Positions 1 to 8,008 of a stretch of 33,156 bases of DNA are shown here, piece after piece. The DNA comes from Sphingomonas sp. 1F27F7B (GTDB lineage: Bacteria > Pseudomonadota > Alphaproteobacteria > Sphingomonadales > Sphingomonadaceae). The notes under the pieces were generated by a model. It was not told the origin of the DNA. It worked only from the letters and a program-made list of their open reading frames with translations, and did no database searches. Positions within the stretch are counted from its first letter, which is position 1. The number at the start of each line of letters is the position of its first letter. The DNA lies in the NCBI RefSeq assembly GCF_005503355.1, contig NZ_SCMK01000039.1, forward strand, positions 1 through 33,156, read 5' to 3'. Made by a program: the position numbers and the translations under genes.

Positions 1-131
1 TTGCTGAGGTCGACGGAACCGTAGTTATCTGGAGTGAAATCATGGAAAACCGAAGGAAACCTGCGCCTACCGCCGCCACGCTCGACATAAACTGCGACTG
101 CAAAGAATATGTCTAATGTTGAGCTCAACAT
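1..131 (-). other. Open reading frame reaching the left edge, unknown
   Basis: An ATG at 131-129 overlaps the TAA stop of the strawberry-notch gene by one base (TAATG) and opens a frame of 43 codons that runs off the window edge. The translation is hydrophobic near its start and then holds a run of Gly and Arg. I recognise no family. A competing frame on the same strand (ATG at 82-80) is also open to the edge. It may be a coupled small gene, or foreign sequence joined to the broken end of the upstream gene. No convincing ribosome site is seen. Confidence 0.2.
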
Positions 132-133
132 TA
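114..133. repeat. 20-bp perfect palindrome at the end of the strawberry-notch gene
   Basis: TAATGTTGAGCTCAACATTA equals its own reverse complement. It covers the stop codon of the strawberry-notch ORF, at the place where the protein stops looking like its family. It could be an operator, a recombination site, or the edge of an inserted or deleted segment. Confidence 0.6.
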
Positions 134-2584
134 CACGGCTTCACGAGGGCTGAGGTCGATTTCGAGGTCGACGCGCTCATCCGGGCTGAGCATGCCCAAT
201 CGCCGGTCGAGGATGGACTCGGCCGTCGTCACCAGTTGAAGCACCACCGACTGGCCCGCCATAAGATGCTCGCCGACCGCGGCGATGACCGTTGGCAGCT
301 TCATCGAAAGCAGCACCTGGCCGAAGAAACGCTGCTTGGTGGACTCGAAGCGCGAGCGGGCCGATGCCTTCGCCCCGCTATTCAAAGTGGTGTTCTCGAG
401 ACCATCGACGACGCCGGTGAGTTCCAGGGCTTTTTCCATGTTCCGGTGGATGATGGACCAGGCATTGGCGTAAGTGTCGTAGATCTCGATCTGCGCGGGC
501 GTCAGTTCGTGCCGCAGGATCTCATATTCGACACCGGCGAAGCTCAGCGCTCGCGCCATGTAGAGCCCAGTCGCCTTGAGATCGCGTGCGACCAATTCCA
601 TGGCGGCGATCCCGCCCTGGCGAATGCTGGAGATGAATTGCTCGCGATTGGCGAACGCCGTCTCCGGTCCCCAGAGCCCGAGCCGCACGGCATAGGCAAG
701 GTTGTTGACCTCGGACGCCCCCGTCGCAGAGGCGTAGAGGATCCGCGCGGCGGGCAGATGGTTCTGGAGCCGAACGCCGCTGATGCCCTGTTGCGATCCC
801 TCCTTGGCTCCGAGTGCGCCCTCGCCTCCTGCGACACCGCCCATCTCGTGCGCTTCGTCGAAGGCGATGACGCCGTCGAAATCGGCGCCGGCCCAGTCGA
901 TGATCTGCTTCAGCCGGCTATGTTCCCCGCGCATCGATCGAAGGGTCGGATAGGTGACCAGAAGGACGCCCTGGTCAAGCCTGATGGGTTCGTCGATCTT
1001 CCAGTTCGATATGGGCTGAATGTCACCGGCGAGCCCGCCGAGGGCCGTCCAATCACGGCGAGCATCTTCGAGGAGGGGCGCGTTCTTGGTGACCCAGATA
1101 TTGCGACGCCGCCCCTGAAGCCAGTTGTCAAGAATGGCGGCCGCGATTTGGCGACCCTTGCCTGCCCCGGTTCCGTCCCCGAGGAAGAAACCCTTTCGGT
1201 AGCCGCGGCCCTCCTCCGAGATAACGAGGCCGACACCATCCTTGTCCGGTGCGAAGCGCCCAGGGATCGTCTGAGCCCAGGCATGGCCGGCGTAAACGAC
1301 GGTTTCGAGCTGGGAGGCCGAGAGCAAACGCTCTGTGACAGTCCGCTCCGGCAGCGAAGGGACGTAATCGGGGATCGGCGCTGGGATTGATCCCATGGCA
1401 ACGGATTCGACGAGCGCAGTCGGGTGTTCGCCGGCTTTGTCGAAAACCAGGCGGCTTGGCCGATAGGGCAGATAGACGCCGGTCTGTTCGAGCAGCGGCG
1501 CCGGGGTTTCGAGCCTGGTGTAAGCAACCGGCAAGACATGGTTGCGCACGGCAGCGTGAAAGGCCCGGGGCATGGGCTTGGCGCTTTTGACCGCTCTGAA
1601 GAGCGAGATGCCTCCGCCCCGCTTCGGCGCGGGTGCCGGCTGATCTGCGACAAGGGACAGGCGAGGTGTCACGGTGAGAACGTCGAGCAGTTCCGCGATT
1701 GATCCACCCTGGATGACTTCTGGTGCGAGCCTGCCGGCGACCTTGTCGATGACGAAGATTCGCACGTCGATAGACGTGCCGTGTTTGAGATAGCAGCCTT
1801 CAAGTCGAACAGAGGCTTGCACTGTCGATCCGCGAAGGACGGTCTCGTAGTGGTCGCGCATTCGGGTGGTCGGTCCGAACCAGTCGGGCATGATGGCAAC
1901 GAGGCGGCCCCCAGTCTGCAATCGGCGAAGTGCAGCCTGAAGATGCCGAACGGCCGCAAGATCATCGACGCCGCGGCCGAGCGACCGCGAAAACGGCGGA
2001 TTCATGAGGATCAGGGAAGGACGCGGTGCGTCGCCAAGAGCAGCATCAAGAATCGCCCCATCATGGCCGGTGATCGTTGCGCCGGGGAAAACGCCGTGCA
2101 GGCGATCGCGGCGGATCGGATCGAGCTCGTTGAGATGCAGCGATCGATGAGCCCCAAGCTGTGCAACGAGCAAACCGTTGCCGGCGCTGGGCTCGAGAAT
2201 GACGTCATCCTGCCGGACATCTGCGAGCAGAATCGCGACGGCCGCAATGTCGACAGGAGTCGAGAATTGCTGCCATTCGATCTGGTCTTCGCTCCGCACG
2301 GTCTGAGTGGGGAGGCGCTGCGCGAGGTCAATCCGCGCGGCGACATCGGCGAGGCTGGCCAGAGGCGCCAATGATCCACGGAGATGAAGGGCGAGTGCGT
2401 GCTCTAGCACCTCGAAGCTTGAGCGCTGCGTCCAGCGTCCTTCGGCATCGGTTCCGCCGAACGCCTGCACCATCGCCCGATTGAGATGTTGACGGGTGAC
2501 CGGCTCGCCTGACGCCAGTTGGGATAGAAGGATGTGCGCAGCGGCACGGTCGCCGCGCTCGGCGGTCTGAAAAAGGTCGGTCAT
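131..2584 (-). CDS. Strawberry-notch-like methylase/helicase, C-terminally truncated
   Basis: An 817-residue protein. The N-terminal part looks like an N6-adenine methyltransferase fold, with a SAM-binding motif EPSAGNG (131-137) and catalytic-type NPPF (195-198). The second half is a superfamily 2 NTPase of the strawberry-notch type, with GDGTGAGKGRQ (469-479) as Walker A and DEAHE (576-580) as motif II. Plasmid homologues are usually about 1,400 residues with a helicase C-terminal domain. Here the frame ends just after LSPRE, where homologues continue, so the C-terminal lobe is missing and the protein may be inactive. I chose the ATG at 2584 rather than an upstream one at 2626 because GGAGA lies 7 nt before it. 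It is last in the repA-Toprim-strawberry-notch series, 75 nt after the Toprim gene. A plasmid DNA-processing or anti-silencing role is inferred, not shown. Confidence 0.8.
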   Translation of the reverse strand: MTDLFQTAERGDRAAAHILLSQLASGEPVTRQHLNRAMVQAFGGTDAEGRWTQRSSFEVLEHALALHLRGSLAPLASLADVAARIDLAQRLPTQTVRSEDQIEWQQFSTPVDIAAVAILLADVRQDDVILEPSAGNGLLVAQLGAHRSLHLNELDPIRRDRLHGVFPGATITGHDGAILDAALGDAPRPSLILMNPPFSRSLGRGVDDLAAVRHLQAALRRLQTGGRLVAIMPDWFGPTTRMRDHYETVLRGSTVQASVRLEGCYLKHGTSIDVRIFVIDKVAGRLAPEVIQGGSIAELLDVLTVTPRLSLVADQPAPAPKRGGGISLFRAVKSAKPMPRAFHAAVRNHVLPVAYTRLETPAPLLEQTGVYLPYRPSRLVFDKAGEHPTALVESVAMGSIPAPIPDYVPSLPERTVTERLLSASQLETVVYAGHAWAQTIPGRFAPDKDGVGLVISEEGRGYRKGFFLGDGTGAGKGRQIAAAILDNWLQGRRRNIWVTKNAPLLEDARRDWTALGGLAGDIQPISNWKIDEPIRLDQGVLLVTYPTLRSMRGEHSRLKQIIDWAGADFDGVIAFDEAHEMGGVAGGEGALGAKEGSQQGISGVRLQNHLPAARILYASATGASEVNNLAYAVRLGLWGPETAFANREQFISSIRQGGIAAMELVARDLKATGLYMARALSFAGVEYEILRHELTPAQIEIYDTYANAWSIIHRNMEKALELTGVVDGLENTTLNSGAKASARSRFESTKQRFFGQVLLSMKLPTVIAAVGEHLMAGQSVVLQLVTTAESILDRRLGMLSPDERVDLEIDLSPREAV

Positions 2585-2659
2585 TTGGGAATCTCCTGCG
2601 CGGCTGCATCTGTCGCAGCGACACACCCTCGATCCCCCTCCCCTCTCTCCGCCCCGGGA

Positions 2660-3505
2660 TCAGGTCCGGCAGTGCGCGTCGAGGAACTTTGCCCAATCCT
2701 TGAAAGCCGGCGGCGGCGGGTCGCGGCGGATGATGAGCCCGGGACGGGGATATTTCGCTTCGGCGGACGCCGCGGCGCGACGCCCTTCTGGATCATTGTC
2801 CTCTGCGATCAGCAGGGTCGTAATGCCGGGTGGAATGACCAGTTGATCGAGCCGCCTGGCGCCAAGTGAGGCCCAGCAGGGGATGTCCTTGATGCGGGTG
2901 TAGGCGCCGGCAGTCTCGAAACCTTCGGCGATCGCCAGCGTCTCGCCCCCTGCCCGGCCCCGCCATGCGCCTGTCCCAGGCACGCCGAGCATGACTTTTC
3001 GGAGGCACTTCGCTGTCGCAGGGTCGAGAAAGTTGCGCTGGATCGCGACGAGCTGCCGGATCTCGCGAACAGCAATCAGCAAAGCCGGTCGATAAACGGT
3101 TTTCGGCTTCGGGAGGTATGGGCAGCGCGAATGGAAGCGCACGTCGGCAGGCGCTGGCAACAAGTTGCGTCGCTCAAGATAGCGCTCGGCCAGCGTCCCT
3201 TTGACGCCAATGGCCTGCTCCCAGATGCGCGAGACATTGGCGCTGCCTTGCGGTCGATCCTGTTCCGGTATTGCATAATGTTGGCCGGTTCGAACCCGAC
3301 GCAATTCCCGCAGAACATCATCGCGTGCGCAACCCGCGAAGCACGTCACCAGAATGCCGCGGTCACCTTGGCGGATCGAAAGACTTGGATCGTTGTCGCC
3401 ATGTGCCGGGCAACGGGCCATAGCCCTGTAGCCGGTCCAGGTGCCGCCAAGAGCGCCTACGAGGTCAACAAGTTCCTGGGTCGGTCGTTTGGCCGTGAGT
3501 GGCAT
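2660..3505 (-). CDS. Toprim-domain protein with CHC2-like zinc finger (primase-like)
   Basis: A 281-residue protein. Near the N-terminus C32, H35, C55 and C59 form a zinc-finger arrangement like the DnaG/phage-primase CHC2 domain. In the C-terminal half the Toprim motifs are clear: AEGFETA (193-199) with the acidic Glu194, and EDNDPEG (235-241) with the DxD pair. This order matches small plasmid proteins that pair a primase zinc finger with a Toprim domain but lack a full RNA-polymerase domain. It may make or process primers during plasmid replication or transfer. The start has an AGGAGG site 8 nt upstream. It lies between repA and the strawberry-notch gene on the same strand, a pairing I know from sphingomonad plasmids. 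No helicase domain is present. Confidence 0.8.
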   Translation of the reverse strand: MPLTAKRPTQELVDLVGALGGTWTGYRAMARCPAHGDNDPSLSIRQGDRGILVTCFAGCARDDVLRELRRVRTGQHYAIPEQDRPQGSANVSRIWEQAIGVKGTLAERYLERRNLLPAPADVRFHSRCPYLPKPKTVYRPALLIAVREIRQLVAIQRNFLDPATAKCLRKVMLGVPGTGAWRGRAGGETLAIAEGFETAGAYTRIKDIPCWASLGARRLDQLVIPPGITTLLIAEDNDPEGRRAAASAEAKYPRPGLIIRRDPPPPAFKDWAKFLDAHCRT

Positions 3506-3666
3506 AGGACTACCTCCTGCTCGGTAGCCACATCCCCCCTTCCCTCTTTCAGCGCATGGCGCTGTGACCCGGACCTATCAACGATGAGGGTCGGCGCGCT
3601 CACGTTGATCGCTTCATCGGGCACGACTCGGGCTCGTTCGCAGGCGACGAACGGCTCGGACATCAT
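3457..3666 (-). CDS. Possible small coupled ORF between repA and the Toprim gene
   Basis: A 69-codon frame starts with two consecutive ATGs three nucleotides after the repA stop, so it could be translated by coupling. It overlaps the first 49 bases of the Toprim gene in another frame. I recognise no domain or motif. The first codons lie in an iteron-like sequence (3655-3670). The overlap and lack of recognisable features make it doubtful; without it, the 164 bases between the two genes hold only this degenerate iteron and the Toprim ribosome site. Confidence 0.25.
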   Translation of the reverse strand: MMSEPFVACERARVVPDEAINVSAPTLIVDRSGSQRHALKEGRGDVATEQEVVLCHSRPNDRPRNLLTS

Positions 3667-3670
3667 CGGT
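3655..3670 (+). repeat. Degenerate iteron just after repA
   Basis: CTCGGACATCATCGGT matches the origin iteron core (GAGATCATCGGT) with one mismatch. It sits at the repA stop codon. Confidence 0.35.
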
Positions 3671-4974
3671 CAATCGTCAGGCCGGTTCTTCCGCCGATCC
3701 GCATATTTGATCACGAAGGCCTCCCAGAGCCGCATCCATTCGGTGTCGGTCCGGGGCCTCTTGATATCGGCGAATCCCTTGCGGAATGCGTTGGCCATAT
3801 CGTCGACTGACCAAGGATGGCCCTTAGTGAGACCGACACTCCGAAACGCCTGTTCGCGGTCGCCATAGGAAAGCGTTCCCGGCGGGAATGCGTGAAGCGG
3901 TTCGTCTGATTTCGCTGCGGGTTTCGTTGCCTGCGGAACGGTGCGAACCGATGATCTCGGTGCCGTTTCGACGCCTGGCGCCCCAACAAGTCGCAAATGG
4001 GGTCCGACCAATTTACGCTCCATCGGCGCTGGAGACGGATGAAGGACCACCTTCCTGCCGGAGAGATCGACGTTCGCATTGGGATAAACCGCCGAGACGA
4101 GCTGCATCGTCTCCCGCACCGTTTGACGAAAGCGCTTGCTGTCAGCCTCGTTGCCGAGGTGCTTTGCCAGTTGATCCCAAGAAATGATCTGCCCCTTGTC
4201 GGAGCCGATCCGTGGGAGGCGATAGGCAAGATAGGTATAGAGATCGAGCGCCGTTGGCGTCCCTTTAAGCTCCCGGATCGCTACTTCGTTTAATGGGACA
4301 GCGTGCTCGATAAGGTGACTGTAGAAGACCTCCGACATACGGATTTCCCGCGCGAAGGTGCCGTTCTTGTCGAGTGAACCAGCATATTCATTTGAGATCT
4401 TCACATCGCGGACCGCAAAGGCGTTGTCGTCCGTTTCGGTGCCATCCCAGCGAATCTGCCACTCGCACGCCAGCAAGCGGTCGACCTGTTCGCGCATCAG
4501 ATTTGCGGTGCCACGGGGGCCATAGGACACCGTTTGATAGCCAAGCCGCCGCATCCATTCCGTGAAGTTGCGGCCGAGATAGACGTCGCGCGAACGCTTC
4601 ATTACCGCCTGTGAAAGCAGATAGATGAGCGCAACCCTGGGATAGGCCCCATATGGAACACCCAGGCTTCTCATGACCGACTTGCCATCGATATTTTGAA
4701 GAACCGGCCGAGGGTTGATTGCCAGCGCGTACTTGCCGTCTTCCCGGATAATCGGGAGCGTGTCGTCCTTCGGGCGCTTGGTCGGGAGCGACATGGCGCA
4801 AAGCGCGGAATGGAGAAATGCCGGGACAGGCTCTTCGTCGTGGACTCGCAGGAAGGCGTCGAGCGTCAATTGGGTTCCGGCAGTGGAGGCAAGCTTCCGG
4901 ACATTCTCTGCACCGCCATCGATCATGGCGAGTGCATATTGGTGCCCAATCGGCCTATGCTGATCTCCGTTCAT
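3670..4974 (-). CDS. repA: Plasmid replication initiator RepA
   Basis: A 434-residue protein resembling the 'plasmid encoded RepA' family (PF04796 type) of alphaproteobacterial iteron plasmids. It should bind the iterons upstream and open the origin. Family-like stretches are the segment around residues 105-165 with YGAYPRVALIYLLSQA and the conserved LDLYTYLAYRLPRI (246-259), which fits a winged-helix region. The C-terminal ~110 residues are a Pro/Ala-rich linker and a charged tail. The start has a GAAGGGCGG-type ribosome site upstream. An inverted iteron 120 nt upstream (5094-5110) suggests autorepression, as in other iteron plasmids. The gene body carries a second perfect iteron at 3947-3963. 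Confidence 0.85.
   Translation of the reverse strand: MNGDQHRPIGHQYALAMIDGGAENVRKLASTAGTQLTLDAFLRVHDEEPVPAFLHSALCAMSLPTKRPKDDTLPIIREDGKYALAINPRPVLQNIDGKSVMRSLGVPYGAYPRVALIYLLSQAVMKRSRDVYLGRNFTEWMRRLGYQTVSYGPRGTANLMREQVDRLLACEWQIRWDGTETDDNAFAVRDVKISNEYAGSLDKNGTFAREIRMSEVFYSHLIEHAVPLNEVAIRELKGTPTALDLYTYLAYRLPRIGSDKGQIISWDQLAKHLGNEADSKRFRQTVRETMQLVSAVYPNANVDLSGRKVVLHPSPAPMERKLVGPHLRLVGAPGVETAPRSSVRTVPQATKPAAKSDEPLHAFPPGTLSYGDREQAFRSVGLTKGHPWSVDDMANAFRKGFADIKRPRTDTEWMRLWEAFVIKYADRRKNRPDD
3947..3963 (-). repeat. Perfect iteron copy inside repA
   Basis: ACCGATGATCTCGGTGC, identical over 17 bp (19 bp with the next two bases) to the copy at 5094-5110 and the reverse complement of the origin iteron. 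It lies within the repA coding sequence, so RepA bound here could act as a roadblock or titration site. Confidence 0.65.
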
Positions 4975-5093
4975 TGTTCCGCCCTTCCCCGAATCTCCGG
5001 GGTCTGTGATGGCGCTGTCTCAACAGGTTTGGGTTTCGAAATCAACCCTGTTGGCAGTTTTGGCGGGAAATCAGGGGTGAGAGTTGCAATTCG

Positions 5094-5110
5094 ACCGATG
5101 ATCTCGGTGC
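5094..5110 (-). promoter_or_regulatory. Inverted iteron upstream of repA (likely RepA operator)
   Basis: ACCGATGATCTCGGTGC is the reverse complement of the iteron GCACCGAGATCATCGGT. It lies 120 bp before the repA start, pointing the opposite way to the origin iterons. That is the usual place for an autoregulatory site in iteron plasmids. Confidence 0.6.
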
Positions 5111-5138
5111 CGCTTTTGCCGAATCGCCCCTTCCCACT

Positions 5139-5176
5139 TTCAAAAATCGAAATTTTGAAGCCGATTCGCGAATCGG
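5139..5176. repeat. Two adjacent inverted repeats between repA promoter and iterons
   Basis: TTCAAAA at 5139-5145 pairs with TTTTGAA at 5153-5159. It is followed directly by the perfect palindrome CCGATTCGCGAATCGG at 5161-5176. The stretch is more AT-rich than its surroundings and could be the unwinding element of the origin or a regulator site. Confidence 0.5.
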
Positions 5177-5210
5177 ATTGATTCAGGGATTCATGTAATA
5201 GGTATGCGCT

Positions 5211-5430
5211 CCGAGATCATCGGTCTGTTGGCACCGAGATCATTGGTAGGACGCACCGAGATCATCGGAAGGTACTGAGATCATCGGTATTCATCCACAG
5301 GGCATCGCTCGGTGCAGCCGGACGCAGCAAGTTTTCGGAAAGCTTGCACCGACTCGGAGATCATCGGTGCGCCTCTACCAGGGCGCATTGGCATTACCTT
5401 GAAATCCGAAACGGCTCGGAGATCATCGGT
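5211..5430 (+). other. oriV: Iteron-type origin of replication
   Basis: Six direct copies of an iteron with core GAGATCATCGGT lie at 5211-5224, 5234-5247, 5256-5268, 5275-5288, 5354-5368 and 5416-5430. The first four are spaced 19-23 bp apart (about two helical turns); the last two lie 80 and 62 bp further. Copies 2 and 3 fit the longer consensus GCACCGAGATCATCGGT. A DnaA-box-like TCATCCACA (one mismatch to TTATCCACA) lies at 5291-5299, between the two groups. The location between repA and parA and the iteron layout make this the likely oriV. No gene is supported in 4975-5516. Confidence 0.8.
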
Positions 5431-5482
5431 AAAGTTGTAAGTTCGATGGCCAAATCGTTGCTCGAAACTGCCAACGTCGCTA

Positions 5483-5504
5483 TTGTGGGCCATCAAACCC
5501 ACAA
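5483..5504. promoter_or_regulatory. Inverted repeat just upstream of parA
   Basis: TTGTGGG and CCCACAA are separated by 8 nt and end 12 nt before the parA start codon. It may be a ParA autorepression site or a hairpin over the translation start region; neither is proven. Confidence 0.4.
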
Positions 5505-5516
5505 AAGCGGAATCTC

Positions 5517-6719
5517 ATGGCCACTGATCCCACAAATGTCCCCGCCGATGACCTTCTGGAAGGTGGCCTGGATGTGCTTCACCGTAAAGCGCTCACGATC
5601 CTCAAGCGGATCCGCGACAGCGCGGTCGATCCAGAGACAGGGCAGAAGCGAGCCCCCACCTTCCCTATCTCCAAGGCTGCATCACTTGTCGGACGCACCG
5701 CGTCGGCGATCCGAGAAGCTGAACGCGACGGGCGTTTGCCGGAGCGTGGGCGGACGGCTTCCGGTCATCGCGTCCAATATACGCTCGAAGAACTCGATCA
5801 TATGCGTGAGGTGTTCGGAACGCGTCCGTGGCGCAGCCCGGAAGATCCACCCGCCATTCTCTCGGTCTGCAATTTCAAGGGCGGTGTCGGCAAGTCCACG
5901 ATCGCGCTGCACCTGGCTCAGCACTTCGCGATCAACGGCTATCGTGTGCTGTTTATCGACTGCGACAGCCAAGCTTCATCGACAATGATGTTCGGCTACC
6001 GACCAGACGTCGATCTGGAGGAGGACGACACGCTCTATGGGCATTTCCATAACCCGGAATTGCTGGGTGTGCGAAAGATCATTCGGAAGACCCACTTCCA
6101 TGGGCTCGATCTGATCCCTGCGAATTTGCGGCTCTACAATCTCGAATACGAGATCGCCGGCTACCTCGCGCGCAATCAGAACCTGAACATCATCGACCTG
6201 ATCGCCGAGGCCATCGACTCGGTGGTAGAAGATTACGATGTGGTGATCATGGATCCGCCTCCAGCACTCGGCATGGTCTCCATGGCGGTCCTTCAAGCAG
6301 CCAATGCGATGGTGATCCCCGTGCCGCCAAGCCTGGTCGACTTCGCATCGACGGTGTCGTTTATCGACATGGCGAAGACCACGATGAAGCAGCTCGAGCA
6401 GCTCGCGGGGAGGGGGCGCCCGGCTTACAATTTCATCCGTCTCGTCGGCAGCCGGGTCGACGACAGCAAGTCGATGCATCGTGAGATACTTTCGATGATG
6501 CGGAGCGTTTTCGGAGGCTCAATGTCTTCTTCGGTGATGGTCACCAGTGCGGAGATCGACAATGCCAGCTCGCGGATGAAGACGGTCTTTGAACTGGAAA
6601 AGCCCGTCACTTCGCACGAGGTTTACAACCGGTGCATGAGGCATCTGAATGAGGTTTGCCGAGACATCGAAGAAGACGTTTTGCGGACCTGGCCGAGCCG
6701 GGCAGGGGGGCAGCTTTGA
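5517..6719 (+). CDS. parA: ParA-type partition ATPase
   Basis: A 400-residue deviant Walker ATPase that moves plasmid copies apart with ParB bound at the centromere. The deviant Walker A motif KGGVGKST is at 121-128 with both signature lysines, and DCDSQAS (148-154) is Walker A'. MDPPPALG is Walker B. The 110-residue N-terminal extension includes a MerR-like helix-turn-helix (about 48-100), which places it in type Ia, the class that represses its own operon. The start has only a weak ribosome site, but the N-terminus fits the family. Three centromere palindromes follow its stop codon and parB comes 259 nt later on the same strand. Confidence 0.9.
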   Translation: MATDPTNVPADDLLEGGLDVLHRKALTILKRIRDSAVDPETGQKRAPTFPISKAASLVGRTASAIREAERDGRLPERGRTASGHRVQYTLEELDHMREVFGTRPWRSPEDPPAILSVCNFKGGVGKSTIALHLAQHFAINGYRVLFIDCDSQASSTMMFGYRPDVDLEEDDTLYGHFHNPELLGVRKIIRKTHFHGLDLIPANLRLYNLEYEIAGYLARNQNLNIIDLIAEAIDSVVEDYDVVIMDPPPALGMVSMAVLQAANAMVIPVPPSLVDFASTVSFIDMAKTTMKQLEQLAGRGRPAYNFIRLVGSRVDDSKSMHREILSMMRSVFGGSMSSSVMVTSAEIDNASSRMKTVFELEKPVTSHEVYNRCMRHLNEVCRDIEEDVLRTWPSRAGGQL

Positions 6720-6722
6720 GCA

Positions 6723-6744
6723 GCAGTTGCCACGTGGCAACTGC
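6723..6744. repeat. parS: parS-like centromere palindrome, copy 1
   Basis: The core GTTGCCACGTGGCAAC lies in a 22-bp perfect palindrome that begins 4 nt after the parA stop codon. The same 16-bp core occurs twice more before parB. Confidence 0.8.
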
Positions 6745-6795
6745 GGGCAATTGTTCGCCGTCTATGGGGCTGAAATCTGCTAAGAATGATGCGTT

Positions 6796-6811
6796 GTTGC
6801 CACGTGGCAAC
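6796..6811. repeat. parS: parS-like centromere palindrome, copy 2
   Basis: GTTGCCACGTGGCAAC, a perfect 16-bp palindrome identical to the core of copy 1. Confidence 0.8.
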
Positions 6812-6908
6812 CGAGCAAGGAAAGCGTTTATAAACAGTATCATGAGCCAAATTCCAGGATCAGTTTTCCCTCAGAAAAGGGGAGCCGAAGGCGAGGCGAA
6901 TTTCGGTT

Positions 6909-6926
6909 TGTTGCCACGTGGCAACA
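6909..6926. repeat. parS: parS-like centromere palindrome, copy 3
   Basis: The same 16-bp core, extended here to an 18-bp perfect palindrome, 52 nt before parB. Three copies between parA and parB point to the ParB binding site cluster. I saw no other copy in the window. Confidence 0.8.
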
Positions 6927-6978
6927 GACCAACAAATCGGGTCTCCAAGATGCCGGAAATTCGAGTAGGAGCGAGCCG

Positions 6979-7962
6979 ATGACAAAAGGAAATAAGGGCT
7001 TCGGCTCGATGTTCACCGAAGGCCTGGATAATGAGGCCGAGCTTGACAATGCGAGCCCCTCGGAAGGGATCATGGCGAGCCGAAGCCAGACCCTGGCGCG
7101 GATAGCGAGCGGCAAGACGGTTACCGATCGAACGGAGTGGGTGGACCCGGCTCGTTGCCGTCCCTGGCGGATGCACAATCGCGACCTGGACCATTTGTCC
7201 GAAGAGAGCTGTCGCGATCTGATCGACTCCTTTCTCGCGGCGAAGCGGCAGCGCATCCCGGCGATCGTGCGTCGTCTGAAGGACGATCCTGACTACGATT
7301 ATGAGATCATCGCTGGCGTTCGCCGGTGGTGGACCGTCCAGTGGCTCCGCGAACATCATCATCCAGAATTTGATTATCTCGTCACGATCCAGACCGTCAC
7401 GGATGAAGAGGCATTCCGGGTTTCGGACGTTGAAAATCGGTCGCGAAAGGACATTTCAGACTGGGAGCGTGCAAAGGAATATGCGCGAGCGCTGTCGGAG
7501 TTTTACGAGAACTCCCAGTCCCAGATGGCGGAGCATCTCAACCTCTCGCGGTCATGGCTGAGCCGCCTGCTGGATGTTGCGAGGCTTCCTGAGGAGATCG
7601 TGGCGGCATTTTCGGACACCCACGACATTACCGTTCGAGTGGCGCGCGATATCAAACCGCTGACCAGCGAACCGAAAACTCTGAAGCGAATGCGAGACGA
7701 GGCCGAGCGCATCGAGGCCGAGCGTAGGAATGGTGGTTCCAGTCTGACCGGACCCGAGGTGGCGAAGCGACTTGTTCGTGCGACCGTTGAGGCAAAGAAG
7801 AAGGAGACTGGCGAGCGAGAGATCACGGGCAAAGGCGGAAAGACGATTCTGCGCTATGCCAGTGCCAGAGGTGGGGGGATCACGATCAAGATCGTGCCCC
7901 GGACCGGCGCCACGAAGGCCGAGCTCATGAAAGCGATCGAAGAACTGTTGCCGGCGAGCTGA
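6979..7962 (+). CDS. parB: ParB/RepB-type centromere-binding partition protein
   Basis: A 327-residue ParB-family protein. The N-terminal nuclease-like ParB domain (about 50-160) ends in IAGVRRWWT and the nearby SDVENRSRKDISDWERA, the equivalents of the CTP-binding GERR and ENxxR motifs. A helix-turn-helix follows (about 170-200, SQSQMAEHLNLSRSWLSRLL). The C-terminus is lysine-rich, then a short ATKAELMKAIEELL helix, probably for dimerisation. It should load on the three palindromes upstream and stimulate ParA. TAGGAG lies 8 nt before the ATG. The gene converges with the next one. Confidence 0.88.
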   Translation: MTKGNKGFGSMFTEGLDNEAELDNASPSEGIMASRSQTLARIASGKTVTDRTEWVDPARCRPWRMHNRDLDHLSEESCRDLIDSFLAAKRQRIPAIVRRLKDDPDYDYEIIAGVRRWWTVQWLREHHHPEFDYLVTIQTVTDEEAFRVSDVENRSRKDISDWERAKEYARALSEFYENSQSQMAEHLNLSRSWLSRLLDVARLPEEIVAAFSDTHDITVRVARDIKPLTSEPKTLKRMRDEAERIEAERRNGGSSLTGPEVAKRLVRATVEAKKKETGEREITGKGGKTILRYASARGGGITIKIVPRTGATKAELMKAIEELLPAS

Positions 7963-8008
7963 GCAAAACAAGCGAGACGGCGTTTCAGTACGGAGGGCGT
8001 CCCGGTCG

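Noticed and set aside
116..1390. 424-codon plus-strand ORF
   Set aside because: Antisense to the strawberry-notch gene, which has clear domains; a GC-rich shadow.
5211..5430. CRISPR-like array from regularly spaced repeats
   Set aside because: The repeats are short iterons with uneven gaps, next to repA; no cas genes.
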